A stretch of 64,000 nucleotides of DNA from assembly GCA_016190985.1 (NCBI GenBank), contig JACPPI010000009.1, forward strand, positions 85,577 to 149,576, in the 5' to 3' direction. The DNA is from Opitutia bacterium. GTDB lineage: Bacteria; Verrucomicrobiota; Verrucomicrobiia; Opitutales; Opitutaceae. The first letter of the stretch is position 1. The number at the start of each line of letters is the position of its first letter. Under the pieces are notes generated by a model that saw only the letters and a program-made list of their open reading frames with translations, was not told the DNA's origin and did no database searches. The position numbers and the translations under genes were made by a program. This document shows, piece by piece, positions 41,896-50,525 of the stretch.

Positions 41896-44691
41896 ATGAA
41901 CACACCAACCACCCCCCGTAAAAACGTGCGCCGGTTCCTCGCCCGAGGACTGGCCACCGGCCTGCTGTTCACGCAGTCGGCCCTCATGCTGTCTGCCCAA
42001 ACCACCGCGGCCGCGCCGGATCCGGCCAAGAAGCCTGACGCCACCGGCGAAGTGGTGGTGCTGGAAAAATTCACGGTCCAGGCCGGTTTCAGCGGCAGTC
42101 TGGCCGCCGCCGCCGAGATGAAGCAGAAACAGAAGGTCATCACCGAGGTCATCGCCTCCGAGGACATCGGCAAACTGCCCGACATCTCCATCGCCGACGC
42201 CCTCACCCGCCTGACCGGCCTGACCACCCAGCGCTCCAATGGCCGCAGCCAGGCCATCAGCATCCGCGGCCTGACCGGCGACTTCAGCACCGGCTTGCTC
42301 AACGGCCGCGAGCAGGTCACCACCGGCATGAACCGCGCCGTTGAGTTCGACCAGTATCCCGCCGACCTGCTGAACAGTGTGGTCGTCTACAAGACCGCCT
42401 CGCCCAACCTCATCAGCCAGGGCTTGGCCGGCTCCATCGACCTGCGCACCGTGCGCCCGCTGTCCAAGACCGGTCGCATCGTCGCCGTCAACGGCTACTA
42501 CGAGTGGAACGAACTCGGCGCCCTGACCCCCAGCGCGAAGTCCACCGGCAACCGCTTCAACTTCTCCTACATCGACCAGCTCGCCGACGGCAAGGTGGGC
42601 ATCGCGCTCGGCTACTCGCGTTCGAGCAAGCCCTTCGCCGGCCAGCAGTTCCAGGCTTGGGGTTATCCCACCGATTCCGGCGGCAACTTCGCGCTCGGCG
42701 GCATGAAGCCCTATGTGCGCAACAGCGTGCTCGACCGCGACGGCTTCATGGGCGTGTTCGAATACAAGCCCAACAACAACATCCACAGCATCGTGGACAT
42801 CTACTACTCCAAGTTCGAGGAAAGCCAGAGCCTGCGCGGCATGGAAGTTCCGCTGGCCTTCTGGAGCTCCGCGGTCCTCCAGCCTGGTTATACCACCAGC
42901 GGCGGACTCATCACGAAAGCCACCCTCACCAACGTCCAGCCCGTCTTGCGCAACGACACCTTCGTGCGCAACGACAAGCCGATCGCCATCGGCTGGAACC
43001 TGGTCATTGGCAAGGAATCCGCCTGGCCCGTCACCTTTGACGCGAGCTACTCGAAGGTTGCCCGCGAGGACTTCAATCTCGAGCTCTGGGCCGGCATCGG
43101 TTCGCTCGGCACCCCGTTCACCACGGCCGACACGATGACGGTCGCGCTGACCCCCGGCGGAATTCCGGTGGTCACGCCCACGAAAAATTACACGGACGGC
43201 TCCATCCTGCGGATCAGCGACCCGCAGGGCTGGCAGACCTGGAAATTCCCCGCCACCGGCGCGCCCGGCTACTACAAGGGTTTCCAGTCCAAGGATGAAC
43301 TCGGCCAGTTCAAGCTCTCCACCCGCCATAAACTCTCGCGCTTCTTCGATGCCGTCGAGCTTGGCTTCAGCTACACCGACCGCTACAAGAAAGACGGCGA
43401 GAATCCCTCCGGTTTCCCGGTGTTGAAGAGCGGCGCCGCCACCGCGGCGATGCCGGCCTCGGTCGGCACGACCGACTTCAGCTACGTCGGCATCGGACCG
43501 ATCTATGCCTTCGACCCGCTCGCGCTCTTCAACTCCGGCGTGTTCAACCAGGTGCCCAACGACGGCACCGACTTCATCGCCCGGCGCTTCCAGGTGCGCG
43601 AGAAGGTCTCCCAGCTCTACGCGCAGTTCGACATCGACACCAAGGCCGGCGCCACGCCGGTCACGGGCAACATCGGCTTCCGCATCATCCAGACCGACCA
43701 GTCCTCCAAGGGTCTCTCCGCCAACGGCAACACGGTGAACGCGGTCCAGGCCGGCGACACCTACACGCAGTTCGCGCCGAGCCTGAACCTCAACTTCGAC
43801 TTCACGGAGCGGAGCGTCATGCGCTTCAGCCTCGCCCGCCAGATCGCCCGGCCCCGCATGTATGACTTGCGCGCCTCGCGCACCTGGGGCTACAACCCCA
43901 CGTTGTCCGGCTCGACCAGCCTCTCGCAGAGCCCGTGGAGCGGCGGCGGCGGCAACAGTGCCCTCCGGCCCTGGGTGGCCGACTCCGTGGACCTCTCCTA
44001 CGAGCACTACTTCAAGGGCAACAAGGGCTACGTGGCGGTGGCCGGTTTCGCCAAGAAGCTGCGCAACTTCATCTACGAGCAAAGCGCGTTGGCCGACTTC
44101 AGCGGCTACCCGGTGTCCGGCGCCCCTCCCGCCCTCCGGCAGGGTGTCGTCTCGCAGCCGATGAACGGCGACGGCGGCAACATCAGGGGTCTCGAGTTAA
44201 CGGTCTCGCTTGCCAGCGAGCTGCTCAACGAGAACATCCGCGGCTTCGGCGTGGTGATCGGCGGCGCGCTGACCAGGAGCAGCATCAAGCCCTGGGGTCC
44301 GACCGGCGGCACCGCCCCGATCGCCGGCCTCTCCGAGAAGGTCGCCAACATCACGGCCTATTATGAGCGCCACGGCTTCTCCGCCCGCGTGAGCAACCGC
44401 TACCGCTCCGCGAACCGTCAATACATCACCACGTTCGGTCCGCCGAACCCCAGCGGCGACGTGAATCCCAATGGCGGCTTCTCCATGGCGCAGCCCGAGA
44501 GCGTGATGGACGCCCAGATCAGCTACACCTTCGGCAAGAACAGCCGCATGAAGAACCTGTCGATCTTCCTGCAAGGCTACAACCTGACCAACGAGCCGCT
44601 CGTCACCTACAACAACGACGATCCGAGGCAGGTTATCAACTATCAGAAATACGGCGCGTCCTACTCCTTCGGCGCGGCCTACAAGTTCTAA
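41896..44691 (+). CDS. TonB-dependent outer-membrane receptor, predicted malto-oligosaccharide type
   Basis: The 931-residue protein has a signal peptide (ATGLLFTQSALMLSAQ), a TonB-box-like VVVLEKFTV, and a plug (KQKVITEVIASEDIGKLPDI then ADALTRLTGL, SIRGLTGDFS and GLAGSIDLRTVRPL). A long beta-barrel follows, ending in the aromatic residue of GAAYKF. The plug type is that of sugar-importing receptors of Caulobacter/Xanthomonas. The flanking GH31, MalQ, maltoside permease and amylases point to starch fragments as substrate. A strong terminator follows, so it can be made in excess of downstream enzymes. Confidence 0.93.
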   Translation: MNTPTTPRKNVRRFLARGLATGLLFTQSALMLSAQTTAAAPDPAKKPDATGEVVVLEKFTVQAGFSGSLAAAAEMKQKQKVITEVIASEDIGKLPDISIADALTRLTGLTTQRSNGRSQAISIRGLTGDFSTGLLNGREQVTTGMNRAVEFDQYPADLLNSVVVYKTASPNLISQGLAGSIDLRTVRPLSKTGRIVAVNGYYEWNELGALTPSAKSTGNRFNFSYIDQLADGKVGIALGYSRSSKPFAGQQFQAWGYPTDSGGNFALGGMKPYVRNSVLDRDGFMGVFEYKPNNNIHSIVDIYYSKFEESQSLRGMEVPLAFWSSAVLQPGYTTSGGLITKATLTNVQPVLRNDTFVRNDKPIAIGWNLVIGKESAWPVTFDASYSKVAREDFNLELWAGIGSLGTPFTTADTMTVALTPGGIPVVTPTKNYTDGSILRISDPQGWQTWKFPATGAPGYYKGFQSKDELGQFKLSTRHKLSRFFDAVELGFSYTDRYKKDGENPSGFPVLKSGAATAAMPASVGTTDFSYVGIGPIYAFDPLALFNSGVFNQVPNDGTDFIARRFQVREKVSQLYAQFDIDTKAGATPVTGNIGFRIIQTDQSSKGLSANGNTVNAVQAGDTYTQFAPSLNLNFDFTERSVMRFSLARQIARPRMYDLRASRTWGYNPTLSGSTSLSQSPWSGGGGNSALRPWVADSVDLSYEHYFKGNKGYVAVAGFAKKLRNFIYEQSALADFSGYPVSGAPPALRQGVVSQPMNGDGGNIRGLELTVSLASELLNENIRGFGVVIGGALTRSSIKPWGPTGGTAPIAGLSEKVANITAYYERHGFSARVSNRYRSANRQYITTFGPPNPSGDVNPNGGFSMAQPESVMDAQISYTFGKNSRMKNLSIFLQGYNLTNEPLVTYNNDDPRQVINYQKYGASYSFGAAYKF

Positions 44692-44723
44692 GCGACGGGC
44701 CGAAATACTCCCGTTCGGTTTGC

Positions 44724-44757
44724 GCGGCCACCAGCCATCCACTGGTGGCCGCTTTTT
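44724..44757 (+). terminator. rho-independent terminator/attenuator after the TonB receptor gene
   Basis: GCGGCCACCAG (44724-44734) pairs perfectly with CTGGTGGCCGC (44742-44752) around a 7-base loop, and TTTTT follows at 44753-44757. It lies 33 bp after the receptor stop and ahead of the GH31 gene. Confidence 0.85.
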
Positions 44758-44833
44758 CTCCGCCTCCCCGAGGCTCTTGCAAACTGCCCGGCCGCCTCCG
44801 GTCCGTTTGCACGATCCTCTTCCACTCAAACCC

Positions 44834-47335
44834 ATGCGTTTCCCCGTGTGCCTGCTTGCGACCGCGCTGATCGGCGCCCCCGCCTTTTCCGCCGAGGAAT
44901 GGTCCCGCCCGCTCAACTGGACCGGCCTCGAGCCCCTCGGCGCCGTCCAGCAGGTCGCCCGCACCGGGCGCGGCGTCGAGCTGGCCCTGGCCCGCGGCGG
45001 CGCGCTCACGGTCAGCGTGCTCGCGCCCGATCTTGTCCGTGTCCGCGCGATATTTCCCGGCCAGGCCCCCGCGCTCGATCACTCCTGGGCGGTCGCCAAG
45101 ACCGACTGGCCCGCGGTCCCGTGGCAGCTCGCCGAGACCGCCACGCACATCACCCTCGCCACGGCCGAGCTGAAGGTCGTCATCGCGCGCGATCCGCTCC
45201 TGATCGAGTTTCGCGATGCCGTGACCGGCCGCCTGATCAACGCCGACCATCGCCCGGCCGCCCGCGACCCGCAGACCGGCCGGCTCGCCGCCGCCAAGCG
45301 CCTCGGCTACGACGAGCACTTCTACGGCCTCGGCGAAAAAGCCGCCCGGCTCGACAAGCGCCGCGGCCGGTTCGAGATGTGGAACTCCGACACGCCCGGC
45401 TACACCGAGGGCAAGGACCCCGTCTACCAGAGCATCCCCTTCTATCTCGGCCTCGAGCACGGCGCGGCCTACGGCATTTTCCACGACAACGCCCACCGCA
45501 GCCTCTTTGACTTCGGCCACCTCAGGCAGGAGTGCGCGGAGTGGTCCGCCCTCGGCGGCGAGCTGAACTACTATTTCTTCCACGGCCCGGCCCTGAAGAA
45601 GGTGGTCTCCCGCTACACCGAGCTGACCGGCCGCATGCCCATGCAGCCCCTCTGGGCCCTCGGCCACCAGCAGAGCCGTTACAGCTATTATCCCGACAAG
45701 CTCGTCGAGCACATCGCCGCCGAATACCGCGCGCGCCGGCTCCCGCTCGACGTGCTCTACCTCGACATCCACTACATGGACGCCTACCGCGTCTTCACCT
45801 GGGACCGCGCCCGCTTCCCCGATCCCGACGGCCTGATGCGGCGGCTCGACGCGCAGGGCCTCAAGGTCGTCACCATCGTCGACCCCGGCGTCAAATACCA
45901 GCCGCCCGCGGCCGGGGCGCAGGACGCGACGAAGGACCGCGATCTCGCCGCGCACGACGCCAGCTACTACGTCTACAACGAGGGCCTCGCCGCCGACCAT
46001 TTCCTGCGCCAGAAGGACGGCAGCCTCTACATCGGCGAGGTCTGGCCCGGCAAATCCGTCTTCGTCGACTACACCAAGGAGAGCGCCCGCCGCTGGTGGG
46101 GCGATCTCCACCGCGCGCTCACCGACCGGGGCATCGACGGCATCTGGACCGACATGAACGAGCCGGCCGATTTCCTCGACCAGACCGGCCAGCGCCACGA
46201 GAACATCGTGTTCGACGACCTCGGCCAGAAATCCGCCTACGCCGGCCACCGCAATCTCTTCGCGCTGAACATGGCCCGCGCCACCTACGAGGGCCTCGCG
46301 CGCCTCCAGCCCGACCGCCGCCCCTTCGTCATCACCCGCGCCGGCTACGCCGGCATCCAGCGCTACGCCGTCAAATGGACCGGCGACAACAACGCCACGT
46401 TCGCCGCGCTCGCGCTCAACCTCCCGATGTTCGCCACGCTCGGCCTCTCCGGCCAGGCCTATGTCGGCGCCGACGTGCCCGGCTTCATCGGGCGCGGCGA
46501 CGGCGAGCTGCTGGCGCGCTCCTACCAGGTCGCGGCCTTCGCGCCCTTCCTGCGCAACCACACCGCCATCGACCAATACGACAAGGAGCCCTGGCGCTTC
46601 GGCCCGTTCTACGAGGGCATCGTCCGGAAGTTCCTTGAGCTGCGCTACCGGCTCCTGCCCTTCCTCTACACCACGATCGAGGAGGCGCACCGCACCGGCG
46701 TGCCGCTCTTCCGCCCGCTCGTGCTCAACTTCCAGGCCGACGCCGCCACCCACAACCTCGACGACCAGTTCATGGTCGGCGACGCCCTCCTCGCCGCGCC
46801 CGTCACCACCGCCGGCCAGCGCGAGCGCGAGGTCTATTTTCCCGCCGGCCCCTGGTATGACTGGTGGACCGGCGCCCTCGCCAGCGCCGGCGGCGAGACG
46901 CAGGCCGTCCGCGCGCCCGTCGACCACCTGCCGCTCTACGTGCGCGGCGGCAGCATCGTGCCCTCGACCGTCGCCATGCAGCACACCGGCGAGAAACCGT
47001 GGAATCCGCTCCGCTTTGACGTCTATCCCGACGCCGCCGGCGCCGCGCAGGGCTCGCTCTACGAGGACGACGGCACCAGCCCGGCCTACCAGCAGGGCGC
47101 GTATCGGCGCACGACTCTCGCCCTGGCCGCCGGCCGGCTCACGATCACCCCGACCGGCAATTTCCAGCCGCCTGCGCGCCGGTTTGAAGTCGTGCTGCAC
47201 GCCGCGCCCCGCGAAGCCGAGGTGCGGCTCGACGGCCAGCCCCTCGCGGCGACACACTGGTCGCGCGACCCCGCCGGCGTGCTGACCGCGCGGCTCGACG
47301 ACGACGGCCGCGCCCACACGCTCGAAATCCGCTGA
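44834..47335 (+). CDS. GH31 alpha-glucosidase, secreted
   Basis: The 833-residue protein has a signal peptide (FPVCLLATALIGAPAFSAEE). The GH31 catalytic barrel has GLGEKAARLDKRRGRFEMWN upstream, LDVLYLDIHYMDAYRVFTWD, the nucleophile Asp440 in GIWTDMNEP and the acid/base region VKWTGDNNATF. A C-terminal beta domain ends the protein. It should release glucose from alpha-linked oligosaccharides in the periplasm. ATG 44834 begins the signal peptide. malQ starts 2 bp after its stop, so the two are one transcript. Confidence 0.93.
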   Translation: MRFPVCLLATALIGAPAFSAEEWSRPLNWTGLEPLGAVQQVARTGRGVELALARGGALTVSVLAPDLVRVRAIFPGQAPALDHSWAVAKTDWPAVPWQLAETATHITLATAELKVVIARDPLLIEFRDAVTGRLINADHRPAARDPQTGRLAAAKRLGYDEHFYGLGEKAARLDKRRGRFEMWNSDTPGYTEGKDPVYQSIPFYLGLEHGAAYGIFHDNAHRSLFDFGHLRQECAEWSALGGELNYYFFHGPALKKVVSRYTELTGRMPMQPLWALGHQQSRYSYYPDKLVEHIAAEYRARRLPLDVLYLDIHYMDAYRVFTWDRARFPDPDGLMRRLDAQGLKVVTIVDPGVKYQPPAAGAQDATKDRDLAAHDASYYVYNEGLAADHFLRQKDGSLYIGEVWPGKSVFVDYTKESARRWWGDLHRALTDRGIDGIWTDMNEPADFLDQTGQRHENIVFDDLGQKSAYAGHRNLFALNMARATYEGLARLQPDRRPFVITRAGYAGIQRYAVKWTGDNNATFAALALNLPMFATLGLSGQAYVGADVPGFIGRGDGELLARSYQVAAFAPFLRNHTAIDQYDKEPWRFGPFYEGIVRKFLELRYRLLPFLYTTIEEAHRTGVPLFRPLVLNFQADAATHNLDDQFMVGDALLAAPVTTAGQREREVYFPAGPWYDWWTGALASAGGETQAVRAPVDHLPLYVRGGSIVPSTVAMQHTGEKPWNPLRFDVYPDAAGAAQGSLYEDDGTSPAYQQGAYRRTTLALAAGRLTITPTGNFQPPARRFEVVLHAAPREAEVRLDGQPLAATHWSRDPAGVLTARLDDDGRAHTLEIR

Positions 47336-47337
47336 CC

Positions 47338-48927
47338 ATGGAAAATCCCCTGCCCCTCTGGCTCGACACCCGCACCGCCGGCGTGCTGGCGCATGTCTCC
47401 TCGCTGCCGGGCCGCTACGGCATCGGCAACCTCGGCCCCGGCGCGCGCGCCTTTGTGGATTTCCTGGCCGAGGCCGCCGTGCACTGGTGGCAGATCTGCC
47501 CGCTCGGTCCCACCGGCTACGGCGACTCGCCCTACCAGTCCTTCTCCTCCTGCGCCGGCAACCCCTATTTCATCGATCTCGGCGAACTGGTCGCCGCCGG
47601 CCTCCTCACCGAGGCCGAGGTGGCGCCGCTCGTCCGCCTGCCGGCGGAACAAGCCGACTACGGCGCGCTCTACCGCGAGTTCCGCCCCGTGCTCCGGCTG
47701 GCCCACGAGCGCTTCGCGGCCTCCGGCGCCGACGAGGTGGACGGGCTGGGCTCGTTCGCGGAGTTCCGCCGCCAGCACGACGACTGGCTGCGGCCCTACG
47801 GCGAGTTCATGGCGCTCAAGGAGCAGTTCGGCGGCCGGGCCTGGACCGGGTGGCCGCTGGAATTCCGCGCCTGGTCCCCCGCCCTGCGCGCCACGATGCC
47901 CGCCCCGGCGCTGATCGAGGCCGAACGGCATGTTTTCTACCAATATCTGTTTTTCGCCCAGTGGCGGCGCCTGCGGGACTACGCGCGGGCGCAGGGCGTG
48001 GGCGTCATCGGCGACGTGCCGATTTTTGTCGCGATGGACAGTGCCGACACCTGGCAGCACCGCGAGGTCTTCCGGCTCAACGCCCGGGGCGAACCTTCCG
48101 TGGTGGCGGGCGTGCCGCCGGATTATTTTTCCGCCCTCGGCCAGCTCTGGGGCAACCCGCTCTACAACTGGGAGCACCTGGCCCGCACCGGTTACGCCTG
48201 GTGGATCGACCGGCTCCGCGCCGCGTTCGAACTCTACGACATCATCCGCCTCGATCACTTCCGGGGTTTCGACACCTTCTGGGAAATACCCGCCGGGGCA
48301 CCCGACGCCCGCACCGGCCGCTGGCAGCGCGGTCCCGGCCTGCCGTTTTTCCAGGCCGTGCAACGCGCGCTGCCCGACGCCCGGATCATCGCGGAGGATC
48401 TGGGCTACATCGGGCCCGAGGTGGTGGCGCTCCGCCGTGCCGCCGGCCTGCCCGGGATGAAAATCCTGCAGTTCAGCTTCGGACACGATGCCAACAACGC
48501 CAACCTGCCCCACGTCTATCCGCCCGAAAGCGTGGCCTACACCGGCACCCACGACAACATCCCCACCCGCGGCTGGCTCGAGACCTTGCCGCCGGATTAT
48601 GCCGGCATGATCCGCGCCTATTACCAGCTGAACGGCACCGATTCCGCGTGGCCCATGATCCGGGCGGCGCTGGCCACCGTCTCCCGCCTCGCGGTCATTC
48701 CCATGCAGGACCTGCTCGACCTGCCCGCCGCCGCGGCGCTCAACCGGCCCGGCACCGCCGACGGCAACTGGCAATGGCGCTTCACTCCGGCGCAACTGGC
48801 CGGTCTCCGCAAACAACGGCTCGCCACGCTGCGGGATTGGATCAAGCTCTATGATCGCACCGGCCGCCGCCCCTTCCGCGATTACAGCGAGCCGCTCGTG
48901 GAAAAAGCTGAAGGACTGAAAAGCTGA
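47338..48927 (+). CDS. malQ: 4-alpha-glucanotransferase (GH77, amylomaltase)
   Basis: The 529-residue cytoplasmic enzyme transfers alpha-1,4-glucan chains between maltodextrins. Motifs: AGVLAHVSSLPGRYGIGNLG, PYQSFSSCAGNP, the nucleophile near Asp306 in IIRLDHFRGFDTFW, acid/base near Glu353 in IIAEDLGYIGPEV, and near Asp406 in TGTHDNIPTRGW. No signal peptide is present. The last residues (KAEGLKS) and stop lie inside a CTGAAAG-type repeat, so the native C-terminus may have been altered by it. Confidence 0.95.
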   Translation: MENPLPLWLDTRTAGVLAHVSSLPGRYGIGNLGPGARAFVDFLAEAAVHWWQICPLGPTGYGDSPYQSFSSCAGNPYFIDLGELVAAGLLTEAEVAPLVRLPAEQADYGALYREFRPVLRLAHERFAASGADEVDGLGSFAEFRRQHDDWLRPYGEFMALKEQFGGRAWTGWPLEFRAWSPALRATMPAPALIEAERHVFYQYLFFAQWRRLRDYARAQGVGVIGDVPIFVAMDSADTWQHREVFRLNARGEPSVVAGVPPDYFSALGQLWGNPLYNWEHLARTGYAWWIDRLRAAFELYDIIRLDHFRGFDTFWEIPAGAPDARTGRWQRGPGLPFFQAVQRALPDARIIAEDLGYIGPEVVALRRAAGLPGMKILQFSFGHDANNANLPHVYPPESVAYTGTHDNIPTRGWLETLPPDYAGMIRAYYQLNGTDSAWPMIRAALATVSRLAVIPMQDLLDLPAAAALNRPGTADGNWQWRFTPAQLAGLRKQRLATLRDWIKLYDRTGRRPFRDYSEPLVEKAEGLKS

Positions 48928-49062
48928 AAGGCTGCGACCGGCCGGCCCCGACAATTTCCCGCCAAGCTCAGCCCAGAACCCCCTCCCCCCAACCCCCGGT
49001 TGCCACGCAAGCGATGCTCGGGTTTTTGCCCAGCCTTTCAGCCCTTCCGTCTTTCAGCCTTC
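48905..49062. repeat. CTGAAAGG-type repeat array, inverted halves around the malQ-permease gap
   Basis: The left half (48905-48935) has GCTGAAGGACTGAAAAGCTG and GCTGAAAGGCTG. The right half (49031-49062) is its inverse: CAGCCTTTCAGC at 49031-49042 is the exact reverse complement of 48923-48934, then TTCCGTCTTTCAGCCTTCT. The malQ stop codon lies in the left half and the permease ribosome-binding region is next to the right half. Confidence 0.7.
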
Positions 49063-49066
49063 TCCC

Positions 49067-50368
49067 ATGCGCACCCTCCGCCCGATGACCCTGCCCGCGA
49101 TCTGGAACATGAGCTTCGGCTTCTTCGGCATCCAGTTCGGCTGGGGCCTGCAGATGGCGAACATGAGCGCCATCTACGAATTCCTCGGGGCCTCGGAGAG
49201 CGCCATCCCCATCCTCTGGCTCGCCGCCCCGCTGACCGGCCTGATCGTGCAGCCGATCGTCGGCTACTACAGCGACCGCACCTGGGGGCGGCTGGGCCGG
49301 CGCCGCCCGTATTTCCTCGCGGGCGCGGTGCTGGCCAGCCTGGCGCTCATCGCCATGCCCAACTCCTCCACGCTGTGGATGGCCGCGGGCCTGCTCTGGA
49401 TCCTCGACGCCTCGGTCAACATCAGCATGGAGCCGTTCCGCGCCTTCGTGGCCGACCTGCTCCCGCCCGCGCAGCGCCAGACCGGCTTCGCGATGCAGAG
49501 CCTGCTCATCGGCCTCGGCGCCGTGCTCTCCTCCGCCCTGCCGTGGCTGCTCACCCGCTTCGGCCTGGTCGAGGCGGGTTCGGACCACGGCGGCATTCCC
49601 CGCTCGGTGCATCTCTCGTTCTATATCGGCGCGGCGATCTACATCGGCGCCGTGCTCTACACCATCGTCACCACGCCGGAGTTTCCGCCCGAGCCCGAGA
49701 CGACGCCCGCGCCGCGGGGCGGGGCGACCTCGTTCATCGGCGAGATCGCGCACGGCATCGCCTCCATGCCCGTGGTCATGCGCCGGCTCGCGCTCGTGCA
49801 GTTCTTCACCTGGCTCGGGCTGTTCTGCATGTGGATCTATTTCATCCCGGCCGTGGCGCGGAACATCTTCAAGGGCGCGCCGGGCAGCCCGGAGTATCAG
49901 GCCGGCCTCGAGTGGGGCGGCGTCTGCTTCGCCACCTACAACGGCGTGGCCTTCGGCGCCTCGCTGCTGCTGGTCTGGTTTGCGCGCCGCGGCGTCTCCT
50001 CGCGGCTGATGCACCGCGTGGGCCTGATCTGCGCGGGCGCCGGGCTGTGCTCGGTCGGGCTGCTGCAGACCCCGCAGCTCCTCCTGCTCTCGATGGTCGG
50101 CGTCGGCATCGGCTGGGCCACGATCCTCTCCATGCCCTACGCCCTCCTCGCCAACTCCATCCCCGCCTCGAAGATGGGCTTCTACATGGGCGTGTTCAAT
50201 TTCTTCATCGTGCTGCCGCAGATCCTCGCGGCCACGCTCCTCGGGCCCGTCGTGCAATATGGCTTTGGCGGCAAGGCCCTCCTCGCCGTGTTCTTCGGCG
50301 GCCTCTGCATGCTCGCCGCCGCCGCCGCGCTCCAGTGGGTGCCGAAGGGCGACGAGGCCAGGGCCTGA
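49067..50368 (+). CDS. GPH/SLC45-type MFS transporter, predicted maltoside permease
   Basis: The 433-residue protein has 12 predicted membrane segments. GFFGIQFGWGLQMANMSAIY at the start, the loop QPIVGYYSDRTWGRLGRRRP and EPFRAFVADLLPPAQRQTGF match sugar permeases of the sucrose/maltose group. It should import maltose or maltodextrins across the inner membrane by cation symport. It lies between malQ and a GH13 gene, all plus strand. The charged loop TTPEFPPEPETTPAPRGG is typical of a central cytoplasmic linker. Confidence 0.9.
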   Translation: MRTLRPMTLPAIWNMSFGFFGIQFGWGLQMANMSAIYEFLGASESAIPILWLAAPLTGLIVQPIVGYYSDRTWGRLGRRRPYFLAGAVLASLALIAMPNSSTLWMAAGLLWILDASVNISMEPFRAFVADLLPPAQRQTGFAMQSLLIGLGAVLSSALPWLLTRFGLVEAGSDHGGIPRSVHLSFYIGAAIYIGAVLYTIVTTPEFPPEPETTPAPRGGATSFIGEIAHGIASMPVVMRRLALVQFFTWLGLFCMWIYFIPAVARNIFKGAPGSPEYQAGLEWGGVCFATYNGVAFGASLLLVWFARRGVSSRLMHRVGLICAGAGLCSVGLLQTPQLLLLSMVGVGIGWATILSMPYALLANSIPASKMGFYMGVFNFFIVLPQILAATLLGPVVQYGFGGKALLAVFFGGLCMLAAAAALQWVPKGDEARA

Positions 50369-50421
50369 TCGACGACGACGCCACGAACCATCGGCATCTT
50401 TGCCCGGTCACCAGTCTGTTT

Positions 50422-50492
50422 TGACCACGGATTGCTCGGATTAAAACGGATAAATCCATAGTCCAATCCCATCCGCCAAATCCGTGGTGAAA
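50422..50492. repeat. interspersed palindromic repeat, ACCACGGAT family, copy 2
   Basis: ACCACGGATT at 50424-50433 is the reverse complement of AATCCGTGGT at 50479-50488. The inner parts (CTCGGATTA and CCATCCGCC) are only partly complementary. The outer motif and TTGACC/GTGAAAA flanks equal those of the copy at 5883-5955. Confidence 0.75.
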
Positions 50493-50525
50493 AAAACTCC
50501 CGCCCACAGCTCCGCCACCAATTCA

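Noticed and set aside
44636..47317. 893-codon open frame antisense to the GH31 gene
   Set aside because: Composition artefact of third-position GC; the plus strand has the complete catalytic domain.
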